The notes: a model not told the origin generated them from the sequence alone. Positions 17,826 to 27,881 are shown, numbered from the stretch's first letter. The stretch: DNA of 64,000 nucleotides from Alcaligenes endophyticus (GCF_026344035.1 NZ_JAPKND010000002.1:372001-436000), one strand, 5' to 3'. Translations and numbers: made by a program.

Positions 17826-19361
17826 GTATGAAGGCCTAAAGCCTAGTGCAAATAGCACACCAAAATAGCTAATGCCACATATTACCAATACTGCAACGAG
17901 GTAGGCTATGCGCAACATGGGCTGTGTTCCCAGCCCAGTCCAGTCTATATAGCGCTGTGCGCACAGCAATATGGTCGCTAAGGCAGTCAGCGCAGGTATG
18001 AGTTTGAGCATGAACATCCCCCAACCCGTACTGCTTTGATAGATGCCACGCTTAATAAGCAAATATAACAGGCTAAGCGCATTCAGGCTGGCGCCCAAAC
18101 CTATTGAGAGGGCAAGACCGGCGTGTGCTAGCCACGGTACTAAAATAAGGTTCATCAGTTGCGTAAATAGCAGCACCACTATAGCTATTTTGACGGGGGT
18201 GCGTATATCTTGGCGTGCATAAAAACCTGGTGCCAAAATTTTTACGGCTAATAGGCCCAATAAGCCGGCTGAGTAGGCGCAGACTGCAAGTTGCGTTTGG
18301 TAGACATCTTGCGCATTAAAAGCACCGTAATGAAATAAAGAGGCTACTAAACCATCCGAAAGGAGTGCTAGGCCTAAGGCCGCGGGCAGACCAAGGAGTA
18401 GAACTAGTCGTAAGCCCCAATCAATGAGTGCGCTGTAATGGTGCTGTTCTTGTTGTGCGTGGGCGGCAGATAGCTTGGGTAGTAGTACCGTGCCAATGGC
18501 CACGCCAAGCAAGGCGGTGGGGAATTCCATGAGCCGATCAGCAAACGATAGCCAGGTAACGCTACCGGCCTGTAACCAGGTAGCAATATTGGTGTTAATA
18601 AGCAAAGAAATTTGCGCTACCGAGACCCCTAATATGGCCGGTAGCATTTGTCGCATTACACGTCTAACTGTCGCATCTTGCCAAGCGGCACGTAGTTGAA
18701 AGGAATACCTAGGCAGTAGGCCTAGTCGTGCCAAGGAGAACCATTGTACGGCCAGTTGTGCAACGCCGCCTATCATGACTCCCACTGCGAGGGCGTAGAT
18801 AGGTGTACTAGTCCAAGAGACTAAAAACAAGCTGGCGCCTATCATGGATAGGTTGAGCAAGATGGGGGTAAAGGCTGGGACCGCGAAGCGACTCCAGGTA
18901 TTGAGTACGCCGGAAGCAAAGGCCACCAACGACATGCACAGAATGTAAGGAAACATCGTGCGTGTCATCCAGACAGCGGCTTCAAATTCGGACTGGCGTT
19001 CGGCGCTACGTAAACCACTCGCCATCATACTAACGACAAAAGGCGCACCCACTATGCCAATGAGGGTGACCAGCATTAATACGGCGGTCAAAAGCAGGGC
19101 GACTCGATCAAGTAGCCGCTGTACCTCTTGGTCAGTGCCTTGGCGCCTTACTTGGCCTAGTATCGGGACAAAGGCCTGTGAAAAAGCCCCTTCAGCAAAT
19201 AAGCGACGGAGCAAGTTAGGGATGCGAAACGCGACCCAAAAAGCATCGGTAAGAGGCCCCGCGCCAAAAGCGCGGGCAATCAATATATCGCGGGCCAGGC
19301 CTGTAATGCGAGAGAGCAGCGTAAAGCTGCTGACCGTGGCCGCTGAGCGGAATAAACCCAT
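17805..19361 (-). CDS. murJ: Lipid II flippase MurJ
   Basis: 518 residues with about 14 hydrophobic segments of the MviN/MurJ (MOP superfamily) type. It moves lipid-linked peptidoglycan precursor across the inner membrane. The N-terminal stretch FTLLSRITGLARDILIARAFG and the downstream AFWVAFRIPNLLRRLFAEGAFSQAFVP region (here residues ~40-67) are hallmark sequences, including functionally important arginines. It sits directly upstream of rpsT and downstream of an SDR gene with 13 bases between. The start is the ATG at 19361. Confidence 0.96.
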   Translation of the reverse strand: MGLFRSAATVSSFTLLSRITGLARDILIARAFGAGPLTDAFWVAFRIPNLLRRLFAEGAFSQAFVPILGQVRRQGTDQEVQRLLDRVALLLTAVLMLVTLIGIVGAPFVVSMMASGLRSAERQSEFEAAVWMTRTMFPYILCMSLVAFASGVLNTWSRFAVPAFTPILLNLSMIGASLFLVSWTSTPIYALAVGVMIGGVAQLAVQWFSLARLGLLPRYSFQLRAAWQDATVRRVMRQMLPAILGVSVAQISLLINTNIATWLQAGSVTWLSFADRLMEFPTALLGVAIGTVLLPKLSAAHAQQEQHHYSALIDWGLRLVLLLGLPAALGLALLSDGLVASLFHYGAFNAQDVYQTQLAVCAYSAGLLGLLAVKILAPGFYARQDIRTPVKIAIVVLLFTQLMNLILVPWLAHAGLALSIGLGASLNALSLLYLLIKRGIYQSSTGWGMFMLKLIPALTALATILLCAQRYIDWTGLGTQPMLRIAYLVAVLVICGISYFGVLFALGFRPSYFTRAAK

Positions 19362-19374
19362 GTAAATAAAACTA

Positions 19375-20136
19375 TTATTTTGGTGCCATGCGTATCGCGC
19401 CGTCTAGACGTATGGTTTCACCATTCAGCATATCGTTGGTGATAATGCTGTGTACGAGTTTGGCGAAGTCTTCGGGACGGCCCAAGCGAGAGGGGAAAGG
19501 TACGCTTGCTGCTAGTGAATCCTGCACTTCTTGGGGCATGCCAAACAGCATGGGAGTACCAAAAATACCGGGTGCGATGGTGAGGCAGCGTATGCCTGTA
19601 CGGGATAAGTCTCGGGCCATAGGTAGGGTTAAGCCTGCAACGCCTGCTTTGGAGGCTCCGTAGGCAGCTTGTCCGATTTGACCATCAAAGGCGGCAACCG
19701 AGGCGGTGTTAATGAGAACGCCGCGCTCCCCTGTGCTTTCAGGGGTGTTGTCTGACATAGCAGCTGCTGCTAAACGACACATGTTAAATGTGCCAATAAG
19801 ATTGATTTTAACGACTTTCTCAAAGAGGGCTAAGTCGTGGGGGCCATCGCGACCGACCGTGCGAGCTGCGGGAGCGACTCCAGCACAGTTAATAAGCCCA
19901 AATAAAGGTGTACTGCTTTTAAGGGCGGCGGCAATGACGGCCTGACCATCTTGCTCGGAGGTTACATCACAATGCACGTAGGTTTGGCCGAGCTCTTGAG
20001 CAAGAGCATTGCCCGCATCATCTTGTAAGTCAGCAATAATGACTTGTGCGCCGTGCTCGGTAAGCATGCGTGCAGTGCCGGCGCCTAAACCAGAAGCGCC
20101 ACCTGTAACGATAAACGTTTTATTTGCGATATCCAT
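19375..20136 (-). CDS. SDR family oxidoreductase, 3-hydroxyacyl-CoA dehydrogenase type-2-like
   Basis: 253 residues with the short-chain dehydrogenase pattern: cofactor loop TGGASGLG at 12-19, an aspartate after beta-2 (IIADL) favouring NAD, NCAGVAPA, and catalytic Ser plus YxxxK (YGASK). The closing segment (IAPGIFGTPML, LGRPEDFAKLV, GETIRLDGAIRM) is close to HSD17B10-type 3-hydroxyacyl-CoA dehydrogenases. It probably oxidises a 3-hydroxyacyl-CoA in fatty acid or branched-chain amino acid breakdown. It lies between adk and murJ on the same strand, with no functional link evident. Confidence 0.85.
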   Translation of the reverse strand: MDIANKTFIVTGGASGLGAGTARMLTEHGAQVIIADLQDDAGNALAQELGQTYVHCDVTSEQDGQAVIAAALKSSTPLFGLINCAGVAPAARTVGRDGPHDLALFEKVVKINLIGTFNMCRLAAAAMSDNTPESTGERGVLINTASVAAFDGQIGQAAYGASKAGVAGLTLPMARDLSRTGIRCLTIAPGIFGTPMLFGMPQEVQDSLAASVPFPSRLGRPEDFAKLVHSIITNDMLNGETIRLDGAIRMAPK

Positions 20137-20191
20137 ATTACTTGTCTCCTAAAGTGCTCCCCAGCCTTGCATTAGGGCCAGGGAGTATGGT

Positions 20192-20935
<744 letters not shown>

Positions 20936-20951
20936 TCAAACAAAAGGTCTT

Positions 20952-21716
20952 TTATAACCGATTTGTGTAGGCAGCGCGTACCCTTTTTAAGTCTTCTTCG
21001 GTGTCGACACCCGCAGCAGGAGCGTGCGAAATCACGTGAACCATAATTCTGGCGCCATTTTCTAAGGCGCGCAGTTGTTCGAGGGCTTCAAATTTTTCCA
21101 GTGGGCCTTGGGCTAAAGTGGTAAAGCGCTGCAAGAACCTGTGACGATAGGCGTACAAACCAATATGGTGCAATGCGGGAAGTCCGGGGGCTAAAACGGG
21201 CTCGCCCGAGGCCAAGGCATCCCGCGCCCAAGGCATGGGGGAGCGTGAAAAATACAGGGCTTGCCCATTCAGTGCGCATACGACCTTGACGACATTAGGA
21301 TTAAAGAGCGCCTCGCTGTTGGCGATGGGGTAAGCCAGTGTCGCGATGTCTGCCTCGGGATGTTGGGCCAGAAGCTGAGCCGCAGCATTGATAAGCTCGG
21401 GATCGATCAGAGGTTCGTCGCCTTGGACATTGACAATGATTTCGTCGTCCGCTAAACCTAGCTGTTGGGCAGCTTCGGCGAGTCTATCTGTGCCTGTGGG
21501 GTGGGCGCTATCAGTCAGTAAGGCAGAGATCTGATGTGTCGCTGCCGCCGCTAATACGGCCCGGGAATCGGTGGCGATATATACATTGCGCGCCTGAGAC
21601 TGTAGGGCTTGTAAGGCGCAGCGTATTACCATCGGTTTGCCCGCGATGTCGGCCAAGGGTTTATTGGGCAGGCGTGTGGAGGCCATGCGCGCCGGAATAA
21701 TGACGGTGAAACTCAT
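20952..21716 (-). CDS. kdsB: 3-deoxy-manno-octulosonate cytidylyltransferase (CMP-Kdo synthetase)
   Basis: 254 residues. It activates Kdo with CTP for attachment to lipid A. Signature stretches are IIPARMASTRLPNKPLADI at the N-terminus, NVQGDEPLI in the middle and YFSRSPMPWARD, then HIGLYAYRHRFL. The start follows the trm112 stop by 5 bases, so it is in one operon with trm112 and lpxK, both of which fit envelope synthesis. Confidence 0.97.
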   Translation of the reverse strand: MSFTVIIPARMASTRLPNKPLADIAGKPMVIRCALQALQSQARNVYIATDSRAVLAAAATHQISALLTDSAHPTGTDRLAEAAQQLGLADDEIIVNVQGDEPLIDPELINAAAQLLAQHPEADIATLAYPIANSEALFNPNVVKVVCALNGQALYFSRSPMPWARDALASGEPVLAPGLPALHHIGLYAYRHRFLQRFTTLAQGPLEKFEALEQLRALENGARIMVHVISHAPAAGVDTEEDLKRVRAAYTNRL

Positions 21717-21721
21717 GCAGC

Positions 21722-21895
21722 TTAGAGGTCGTCGTTCAATTTACGGGCATCGTCCACAAGCATAGTAGGAATGCCGTCAACGATAGGAAAGGCGAGTTGG
21801 TCATGCTTGCAGAGTAGTTCCTGCTTGTCTTTATCGTGGCGTAAGGGGCCCTTGCACAAAGGGCACACAAGTACTTCAAGTAAACGGTTTTCCAT
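21722..21895 (-). CDS. Trm112 family protein, 57 residues
   Basis: A short gene easily missed because of its size. Translation of the minus strand from the ATG at 21895 gives [20 protein letters not shown] and ends KLNDDL. The CPLC pair and the single later Cys (LLCK) with the closing [16 protein letters not shown] pattern are typical of bacterial Trm112/YcaR proteins. These small proteins are thought to activate methyltransferases or assist lipid A enzymes, and are found next to lpxK and kdsB. GGAG precedes the start. The fourth zinc ligand Cys of many homologues is not seen. Confidence 0.88.
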   Translation of the reverse strand: MENRLLEVLVCPLCKGPLRHDKDKQELLCKHDQLAFPIVDGIPTMLVDDARKLNDDL

Positions 21896-21913
21896 AAGAG
21901 CTCCAAGGTGAAA

Positions 21914-22990
21914 TTAAGGCGCACGCTGCGTGAGAGCGTTGTGGTGCTGTTGTGTTGAGTGGGCTAGGTCATCCAGCCAATTAGGGTGAGAAAACATAGC
22001 CTGAGCTTCCACCACATAGATTCGAGGATCGCGCCCCGCTTTGTATTTTACGGCGTCTTTGCGTGTAATGAGGATGTAGTCGCTGTGTAAACCGACGAAA
22101 CTGCTGTGATCGATGGCCGCGTGGTCGGCCAAGGCGCGAGTTTGAGTCAGGGTTAAGCCTGCTTGACGCAACATAGTAAAAAAACGTTGCGGCTGGCCAA
22201 TCGCCGCGACTGCTGAGATCGACTTTCCTTGGCAAAAAGTCTGCCATTGCCCCCAATCGAACTGCTGCTCCCCGTGTAGAGAATGAACTTGGTAAGGCCT
22301 TAAGTACATGCGCAGATTGCGATCAGCTTGCTGGGGGTGCGGAGTATCAGGTTGTTGATCGTTGGGGTTAATGTGGGTAATTAACCAGTCTACCTTGCTC
22401 AGCGCGCTTGCCTGATCACGTAGGGGGCCTGCGGGCAATAGCCAGCCATTGCCCACTCCACGATGATCTTGAACCGCTATTTCTATATCACGTGCCAGGG
22501 CCAGATGTTGCATGCCGTCGTCGGCAATAATGACGTTAACGTCTGGGTACTGTTCGAGCAGGGCTTGGGCGGCTAGCGCGCGTTGCGGGTGGACGCAGAT
22601 GGGTGCCCCCGTTGCTTGTGTCAGTAAAGCGGGCTCGTCGCCGATTTGTTGCGCATCAGCGTGGCCGCGAGCTAGTCTGGGGACGTGGTCGGAAATGTGT
22701 ACGCCATACCCACGGCTAATCAGGCCTGGTGTCCAGCCTTTGCTTTGTAAGTGACGGGTGACGGCCACAACTACCGGTGTTTTTCCGGTTCCGCCCACCA
22801 CAATATTCCCCACGACAATGACCGGGCATGGACTGCGGTAGACGAGGTTTGAGGAAGTGGTAAAACGGGCGCGCTTACGTTGCACTATATAACGTGTAAC
22901 AAGGCTGAGCGGATAGAGGAATACGCTAAGCGGATTGCGGGTTTGCCAGACTTGGTGCGCCCAGCGTGACAGGGTAGCAGCGAGGCTCAT
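21914..22990 (-). CDS. lpxK: Tetraacyldisaccharide 4'-kinase
   Basis: 358 residues. It phosphorylates the 4' position of the lipid A precursor disaccharide at the inner membrane. The N-terminus has a membrane-binding segment (SVFLYPLSLVTRYIV). A P-loop-like GGTGKTP is at 66-72. Further family stretches are GLISRGYGV, GDEPALL and VIIADDGMQH. The start overlaps the exbD stop by 4 bases (ATGA type), so translation is coupled to the ExbB/ExbD pair. Confidence 0.95.
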   Translation of the reverse strand: MSLAATLSRWAHQVWQTRNPLSVFLYPLSLVTRYIVQRKRARFTTSSNLVYRSPCPVIVVGNIVVGGTGKTPVVVAVTRHLQSKGWTPGLISRGYGVHISDHVPRLARGHADAQQIGDEPALLTQATGAPICVHPQRALAAQALLEQYPDVNVIIADDGMQHLALARDIEIAVQDHRGVGNGWLLPAGPLRDQASALSKVDWLITHINPNDQQPDTPHPQQADRNLRMYLRPYQVHSLHGEQQFDWGQWQTFCQGKSISAVAAIGQPQRFFTMLRQAGLTLTQTRALADHAAIDHSSFVGLHSDYILITRKDAVKYKAGRDPRIYVVEAQAMFSHPNWLDDLAHSTQQHHNALTQRAP

Positions 22991-23397
22991 GGTTGCGAGC
23001 GAGTGGCAAAACTGATGTCGGCCACCCCCGCTTGGCGGGCAGCATCCATAAGACGGATAACCGCACCATGTGGTGCATAGTCATCTGCTAGCAGTAACAT
23101 AGCTGCCGCCTCTTGCTGAGCGAGCTGTGCAGTGAGGATCTGTTTTAGTTGCTGGTATTCGGTATGGGGTAACCATGTTTCTCCAATGGCATAGTTGCCT
23201 TGTTGATCAATGGCGATGAGGAGTTCGTGCTTGGTAGCCATACCGCTTTGCGCCTGAGGAAGCTGTACGTTAATGTGCGTGGTTTGTACAAAGCTGCTAG
23301 AGGCTGCTAAAAAAATGAGCACCACCAGTAACACGTCAATCAGAGGAATAAGATTGAGTTCAAGCTGATCGGGGTCAGAGCGACGACGAAAACGCAT
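22987..23397 (-). CDS. exbD: ExbD/TolR family biopolymer transport protein
   Basis: 136 residues with one N-terminal membrane segment (about 15-35) that carries the essential aspartate of the family (LIPLIDVLLVVLIFL), and a periplasmic C-terminal domain. With ExbB it forms a proton-driven motor energising outer membrane processes. It overlaps lpxK by 4 bases and starts 2 bases after the exbB stop. No tonB or tolA is nearby, so the coupled energy transducer is not known. Confidence 0.88.
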   Translation of the reverse strand: MRFRRRSDPDQLELNLIPLIDVLLVVLIFLAASSSFVQTTHINVQLPQAQSGMATKHELLIAIDQQGNYAIGETWLPHTEYQQLKQILTAQLAQQEAAAMLLLADDYAPHGAVIRLMDAARQAGVADISFATRSQP

Positions 23398-23399
23398 GC

Positions 23400-24002
23400 T
23401 TATCGTTCCTGCTCAAGTAGCCTATGTAAGGCACCGGCTTCGGTTTCTAAGCGGTGTAAAAGCCAGTCAGCCTTGTTACGAAAATAACGATGGCAAATAA
23501 GTGCTGGAATGGCAATTAAAATGCCTAAGGCCGTATTGTAGAGCGCAATCGAAATGCCGTGAGCGATTAAACTGGGGTCGCTGCTGCCCGGCTCATACGC
23601 AGCAAAAATTTCAATCATGCCAATGACGGTGCCAAATAAGCCCATTAATGGTGCGATGAGGGCAATCGTGCCTAAGGCAGAAATGTATTTGCGTAGCTGA
23701 TAATCGATTTCGCGTCCCTCTGCTTCGACGGCCTCTTGGCGTAGCGGGGCAGGGCTATGGCGGTATTCCAGTACCGTGCATAAAATTTGTCCGAGGAAAG
23801 AATTGCGCCTTAATTTGTCTAATGATTCATCTTGCACACGGTTTTGGAGCACCAGCCCACCCACCTGCCGGGCCAAACCAAGTGGTAGTATGCGGCGAGT
23901 GCGTAGCGAAAAGGTACGCTCAATAATCAGTGCTAAGGCTAAAATAGAGCAGGCCAAAAGCATCCAGATGGGCCAGCCTGCGGCATCAATAAGGGCAAGC
24001 AA
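23400..24002 (-). CDS. exbB: MotA/TolQ/ExbB family proton channel protein
   Basis: 200 residues with three hydrophobic segments in the ExbB pattern: one near the N-terminus (MLLACSILALALIIERTF) and two in the C-terminal half (IALIAPLMGLFGTVIGMIEIF, GISIALYNTALGILIAIPAL). It is the membrane channel partner of ExbD, first gene of an exbB-exbD-lpxK-trm112-kdsB operon. The promoter probably lies in the 454-base upstream region. Confidence 0.88.
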   Translation of the reverse strand: MLALIDAAGWPIWMLLACSILALALIIERTFSLRTRRILPLGLARQVGGLVLQNRVQDESLDKLRRNSFLGQILCTVLEYRHSPAPLRQEAVEAEGREIDYQLRKYISALGTIALIAPLMGLFGTVIGMIEIFAAYEPGSSDPSLIAHGISIALYNTALGILIAIPALICHRYFRNKADWLLHRLETEAGALHRLLEQER

Positions 24003-24456
24003 GTTTAACTCTCGTACGTGGGGTGGCAGTCAGCGTCTATTTTAGGCTTAACTTTAGCAAAATGGCGGCTTTGTCTGAATATCGCTGTTGGGGGAGACTT
24101 TTGGGTCGAATGATACACCTGCATCAGGGTGAATATCGAGCTAAAAAAGATCGGATTTTCGCGTAAACCGCTTGGGTCGTGAGTTTGCGGCTTCTATCCA
24201 CAAAATCTGTGGATAATTCTGTGCATAAGATTGTTCTTAATGGCGTGGTGTCTGCTTTAGGGGTTCCTTGGGTAATTATTGCTCGTTTTGTGTGAATATT
24301 AAAATCTATTTTTTATCAATGAGTTAGAGTTCTTGCTTGAGGTTTTGCATGAGTTTTTGATAAAAGCTTATTGAGCTAAAAAGGATTTGACAAAATGATG
24401 ACGTTTGTGGATACACAGCGCAAAACAGATTGTTTTTATGTGAGTAGAGTAACTAA
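24003..24456. other. 454-base divergent intergenic region with DnaA-box cluster
   Basis: No gene is supported. It separates exbB (minus) from xseA (plus), contains the DnaA-box cluster listed separately and becomes AT-rich between about 24280 and 24400. A further DnaA-like site with one mismatch (TGTGGATAC) is at 24406-24414. Promoters of both flanking genes must be here. Confidence 0.5.
24194..24228. promoter_or_regulatory. Cluster of three DnaA-box-like sites
   Basis: CTATCCACA (24194-24202, one mismatch), TGTGGATAA (24208-24216, exact reverse of TTATCCACA) and TGTGCATAA (24220-24228, exact reverse of TTATNCACA). The first two form an 8-bp-arm inverted repeat and the last two are spaced 12 bases start to start. 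This is denser than expected by chance. DnaA binding and its purpose are inference. Confidence 0.5.
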
Positions 24457-25800
24457 ATGGTGACTTATCAACGCACTACGGAGCCTGTGTGGTCAGTGGC
24501 ACAGTTGAATCGGCAGGTGGCGCAAATTCTGGATCAGTCCTTACCATCTGTATGGGTAAAAGGAGAAGTATCCAATTTCACCCAGGCTGCATCGGGGCAT
24601 TGGTATTTTTCCATTAAAGATGAGCGCGCGTCGGTACGTGCAGTCATGTTTAGGGGGCGCGCCCAGGCAGTTGGTTTTGTGCCTAAGGCAGGCGAACAAT
24701 TTGAGTTTCGCTGCACAGTTACCTTGTATGAGCCGCGTGGTGATTATCAAGTTCAGGTCGAGAGCCTGCGGCGTACCGGTCAAGGTGATTTGCATGAGGC
24801 TTTTTTACGTTTAAAGGATAAGCTTGAACGGCAAGGCTTATTTGACCCTGAGCGTAAGCGGCCTATGCCCGTCTTGCCCCGAGCAGTGGGGGTAATCACT
24901 TCTTTGTCCGCTGCCGCATTGCGCGATGTGTTAAGCGCCTTGGCACGACGCGCGCCCCATGTGCCGGTCATCATTTATCCTGCTCCCGTGCAAGGTTCAG
25001 AGGCGGCGGGAAAACTTGTTCAAGCCTTGCAGTTGGCCTATGCGCGCCAAGAAGTTGATGCGATTTTGCTGGTGCGCGGCGGTGGCAGCATGGAAGACCT
25101 GTGGAGCTTCAACGATGAGCACTTGGCATTGTGTATCGCGTCCAGCCCAGTCCCTATTATTTCCGGGGTAGGGCATGAGACCGACTTTACGATTGCTGAT
25201 TTTGTTGCCGACTTACGTGCGCCCACTCCTACCGCAGCGGCAGAGCTGGTTTGTCGTAGTCAACAAGAATGGTTGGATATTTTGCAAGGGTTGCAGGGGC
25301 ATTTGCAGCAACGTATGCAACGCATTCTAGAGCGCGCGAGTCTGCGCTTGGACCGAGCTGCTGGCATGCTGGTGTCACCGGGTCAACGGATTGCGCAGCA
25401 GCAGCAACGTTTGCAACATGTGCAGTATCGCTTGCAGAGTGTGATGCGTTGGCGGATAGAGCGTGAACGTGCGCGACAACTGCAGATCAGTCGTGCCTTA
25501 GCAAGGCAGCAGCCTGATGTGCGGGAGGCTAGTGAGCGCTTGCAGCAGTGTGTGCAGCGCTTACAACGGGCTTGGTCGCAGCGCGTGCAACAAAAGCAAC
25601 ATAGCTTGGGCTTATTAAGTCATACCTTACAAGCTTTGTCCCCTCTGCTTATATTGAATCGAGGATATGCTATTGTCAGAGATGCGAGAGGGAATGTGGT
25701 ACAAAATGCGTTAGACTTAAACGTTGGTGAGCGACTCGATGTCGAGTTAAGTCGCGGCCAAGTTTCGGTCACCGTGCAAGATAAGCATGGGCTACTTTAG
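24457..25800 (+). CDS. xseA: Exodeoxyribonuclease VII large subunit
   Basis: 447 residues. An N-terminal OB-fold (about 10-105: VWSVAQLNRQVAQILDQSLP, VWVKGEVSNF, HWYFSIKDE) precedes the catalytic domain with RGGGSMEDLWSFNDE and GVGHETDFTIAD, then a long arginine- and glutamine-rich coiled coil and a C-terminal GYAIVRD segment. With XseB it degrades single-stranded DNA in either direction into short oligonucleotides. xseB is not nearby. The ATG at 24457 gives the conserved start. It is followed by sodB after 50 bases, the usual order in the family. Confidence 0.96.
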   Translation: MVTYQRTTEPVWSVAQLNRQVAQILDQSLPSVWVKGEVSNFTQAASGHWYFSIKDERASVRAVMFRGRAQAVGFVPKAGEQFEFRCTVTLYEPRGDYQVQVESLRRTGQGDLHEAFLRLKDKLERQGLFDPERKRPMPVLPRAVGVITSLSAAALRDVLSALARRAPHVPVIIYPAPVQGSEAAGKLVQALQLAYARQEVDAILLVRGGGSMEDLWSFNDEHLALCIASSPVPIISGVGHETDFTIADFVADLRAPTPTAAAELVCRSQQEWLDILQGLQGHLQQRMQRILERASLRLDRAAGMLVSPGQRIAQQQQRLQHVQYRLQSVMRWRIERERARQLQISRALARQQPDVREASERLQQCVQRLQRAWSQRVQQKQHSLGLLSHTLQALSPLLILNRGYAIVRDARGNVVQNALDLNVGERLDVELSRGQVSVTVQDKHGLL

Positions 25801-25850
25801 CTGCGTTCGTCTCGAATACCAAACATGGTTTTTTTTGAAGGAATTTGAAT

Positions 25851-26429
25851 ATGGCTTTTACTCTACCTGCTCTACCTTACGATATCAGTGCTTTAGAGCC
25901 TCATATCTCTAAAGAAACGCTTGAGTATCACTACGGTAAACACCACCAAGCGTATGTGACCAACCTGAATAACTTGGTGGCAGGCACTGAGCTTGAACAT
26001 GCTAGCCTAGAAGAAGTCGTTAAGAAATCCACAGGCGGTGTATTTAACAACGCTGCTCAGGTTTGGAACCACACTTTCTACTGGAATAGCTTGTCACCCA
26101 ATGGTGGTGGTCAGCCTAGCGGCAAACTGGCTGAGGCCATCAATGCTAAATGGGGCAGCTTTGATGCTTTCAAAGAAGCGTTTACTAAATCCGCTATCGG
26201 TAACTTCGGTTCCGGTTGGACTTGGTTGGTGAAGAAAGAAGACGGTAGCTTGGATATCGTTAACACCAGCAACGCAGGCACAACACTCACCACCACAGAT
26301 GTAGCTTTGCTGACCTGTGACGTATGGGAGCACGCCTACTACATCGACTACCGCAATGCTCGTCCTAAGTACCTAGAGCACTTTTGGAATTTGGCGAACT
26401 GGGATTTTGCTACCCAAAATTTGGGCTAA
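25851..26429 (+). CDS. sodB: Superoxide dismutase [Fe]
   Basis: 192 residues from the ATG at 25851 (AAGGA 8-12 bases upstream; a TTG two codons earlier is rejected). It converts superoxide to oxygen and hydrogen peroxide in the cytoplasm. The metal ligands are all visible: H27 in LEYHYGKHH, the His in WNHTFYW, and Asp and His in [12 protein letters not shown]. The FGSGWTWLV stretch favours the iron form. It ends in a strong terminator preceded by two further hairpins. Confidence 0.96.
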   Translation: MAFTLPALPYDISALEPHISKETLEYHYGKHHQAYVTNLNNLVAGTELEHASLEEVVKKSTGGVFNNAAQVWNHTFYWNSLSPNGGGQPSGKLAEAINAKWGSFDAFKEAFTKSAIGNFGSGWTWLVKKEDGSLDIVNTSNAGTTLTTTDVALLTCDVWEHAYYIDYRNARPKYLEHFWNLANWDFATQNLG

Positions 26430-26444
26430 GTAAGACCGTAGTAG

Positions 26445-26528
26445 CTGGCTAAAGCCAGGCCCCTGCTCTTTGGAGCAGAGAGCGACACCCCAAAGGTTAG
26501 ACATTGTTCGAGCCTTTGGGGTTTTTTT
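26445..26528 (+). terminator. sodB 3' region: two small hairpins and a Rho-independent terminator
   Basis: Three stem-loops in a row: CTGGC/GCCAG (26445-26458), CTGCTC/GAGCAG (26463-26478) and the terminator stem ACCCCAAAGG/CCTTTGGGGT (26487-26496 with 26513-26522), which has a 16-base loop and is followed by seven T. The last is a strong terminator. The first two could protect the mRNA end or belong to a small 3' RNA. Confidence 0.88.
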
Positions 26529-26675
26529 GTTTCTGAAATAAAGCGTTGTTTTTTTCGTGTGTACGCCAGTCGGACATTTCATGGTTTTGACGTAGTCTTG
26601 TACCGTTCAATGCTTATGATGAGGCCTTCAGTAATAAACATGATGTGGGTTAAGCCTGCACGATTAGGAGACAAT

Positions 26676-27881
26676 ATGATTCAGGAGGCATTTGTTTGTG
26701 ACGGGATACGTACACCTTTTGGCCGCTATGCGGGCGCTTTAGCCACTGTGCGAGCCGATGATTTAGGGGCGGTGCCTATTAAGGCTTTAATTCAGCGTCA
26801 TCCACAAGTGGATTGGTCTTTATTAGATGACGTGCTGTATGGCTGTGCGAACCAGGCTGGAGAAGATAATCGTAATGTGGCGCGCATGGCAGCGCTGTTA
26901 GCGGGCTTGCCTACTGTCGTGCCAGGAGCGACTATTAACCGTTTATGCGGCTCAGGTTTAGATGCAGTAGGGGCAGCGGCGCGAGCTATTCGTAGTGGGG
27001 ATGCGAGCTTTATGCTGGCCGGCGGAGTGGAAAGCATGAGTCGTGCTCCCTTTGTCATGGCCAAGGCAGAGTCAGCATTTTCCCGTCAAGCTGCTGTGTA
27101 TGACACCACCATAGGATGGCGTTTTGTCAATAAGATGATGAAAGCACAATGGGGGGTGGACTCCATGCCTGAAACGGCGGAAAACGTGGCCGAGCAATTT
27201 AATATTTCACGTGCCGACCAAGATATGTTCGCCTTAGCCAGCCAAAGCAAAGCGGCGTTGGCTCAAAAAAATGGCGTGTTTTCCCAAGAGATTTGTTCCG
27301 TTTCTATCCCTCAACGTAATGGTAGTGAAGTGTGTGTTGATGCCGACGAGCATCTGCGCGCCACCACTTTTGAGGCGTTGTCAGCACTACGGCCCATTGT
27401 TAAGCCTGAGGGGACGGTGACGGCGGGAAACGCCTCGGGTGTGAATGATGGCGCGTGTGCCTTGGTACTCGCCAGTGAGCAAATGGCTAGGCAGCAGGGC
27501 TTGACACCACGTGCCCGGGTTGTGGCCATGGCATTTGCGGGGGTAGAGCCGCGTATCATGGGGATAGGGCCAGCTCCGGCGAGCGAAAAAGTGTTGCGTT
27601 TGGCCGGTCTGCGTTTAGAGCAAATGGACGTGATTGAGCTCAACGAAGCATTTGCTGCCCAAGGTTTAGCCGTATTGCGCTGGTGGGGGCTCGCTGATGA
27701 TGATCCGCGTGTCAATCCTAACGGTGGAGCGATTGCCTTGGGCCACCCTTTGGGTGCGTCTGGCGCGCGTTTAGTAATCAGTGCAGTGAATGAATTGCAC
27801 CGTCGTGGTGGGCGCTACGCGTTGTGCACCATGTGTATTGGTGTAGGCCAGGGCGTAGCGCTGGTTTTGGAGCGGGTTTAG
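26676..27881 (+). CDS. Acetyl-CoA acyltransferase, 3-oxoadipyl-CoA thiolase type
   Basis: 401 residues from the ATG at 26676, which has TAGGAG upstream; a longer frame is rejected. The three catalytic regions of thiolases are present: nucleophilic Cys91 in [10 protein letters not shown], the His in [10 protein letters not shown] and the Cys in [10 protein letters not shown]. The N-terminus ([20 protein letters not shown]) and length match PcaF/PaaJ-type 3-oxoadipyl-CoA thiolases, which split 3-oxoadipyl-CoA into succinyl-CoA and acetyl-CoA in aromatic breakdown. No pca or paa genes surround it, so a general acyl-CoA thiolase is possible. Its stop overlaps the convergent DUF192 gene by 4 bases. 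Confidence 0.88.
   Translation: MIQEAFVCDGIRTPFGRYAGALATVRADDLGAVPIKALIQRHPQVDWSLLDDVLYGCANQAGEDNRNVARMAALLAGLPTVVPGATINRLCGSGLDAVGAAARAIRSGDASFMLAGGVESMSRAPFVMAKAESAFSRQAAVYDTTIGWRFVNKMMKAQWGVDSMPETAENVAEQFNISRADQDMFALASQSKAALAQKNGVFSQEICSVSIPQRNGSEVCVDADEHLRATTFEALSALRPIVKPEGTVTAGNASGVNDGACALVLASEQMARQQGLTPRARVVAMAFAGVEPRIMGIGPAPASEKVLRLAGLRLEQMDVIELNEAFAAQGLAVLRWWGLADDDPRVNPNGGAIALGHPLGASGARLVISAVNELHRRGGRYALCTMCIGVGQGVALVLERV

Noticed and set aside
17485-17868. 127-codon plus-strand frame across rpsT
   Set aside because: It is antisense to rpsT and the end of murJ; its length follows from the codon bias of rpsT, and it has no ribosome site or recognisable protein pattern.
24003-24456. 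Chromosomal replication origin between exbB and xseA
   Set aside because: Despite three DnaA-like boxes, neighbouring AT-rich DNA and genes pointing away on both sides, the usual origin neighbours (dnaA, dnaN, rpmH, mnmG, parAB) are absent, and rough counts in minus-strand genes on both sides give about equal or slightly G-rich plus strand, so no skew switch is seen.
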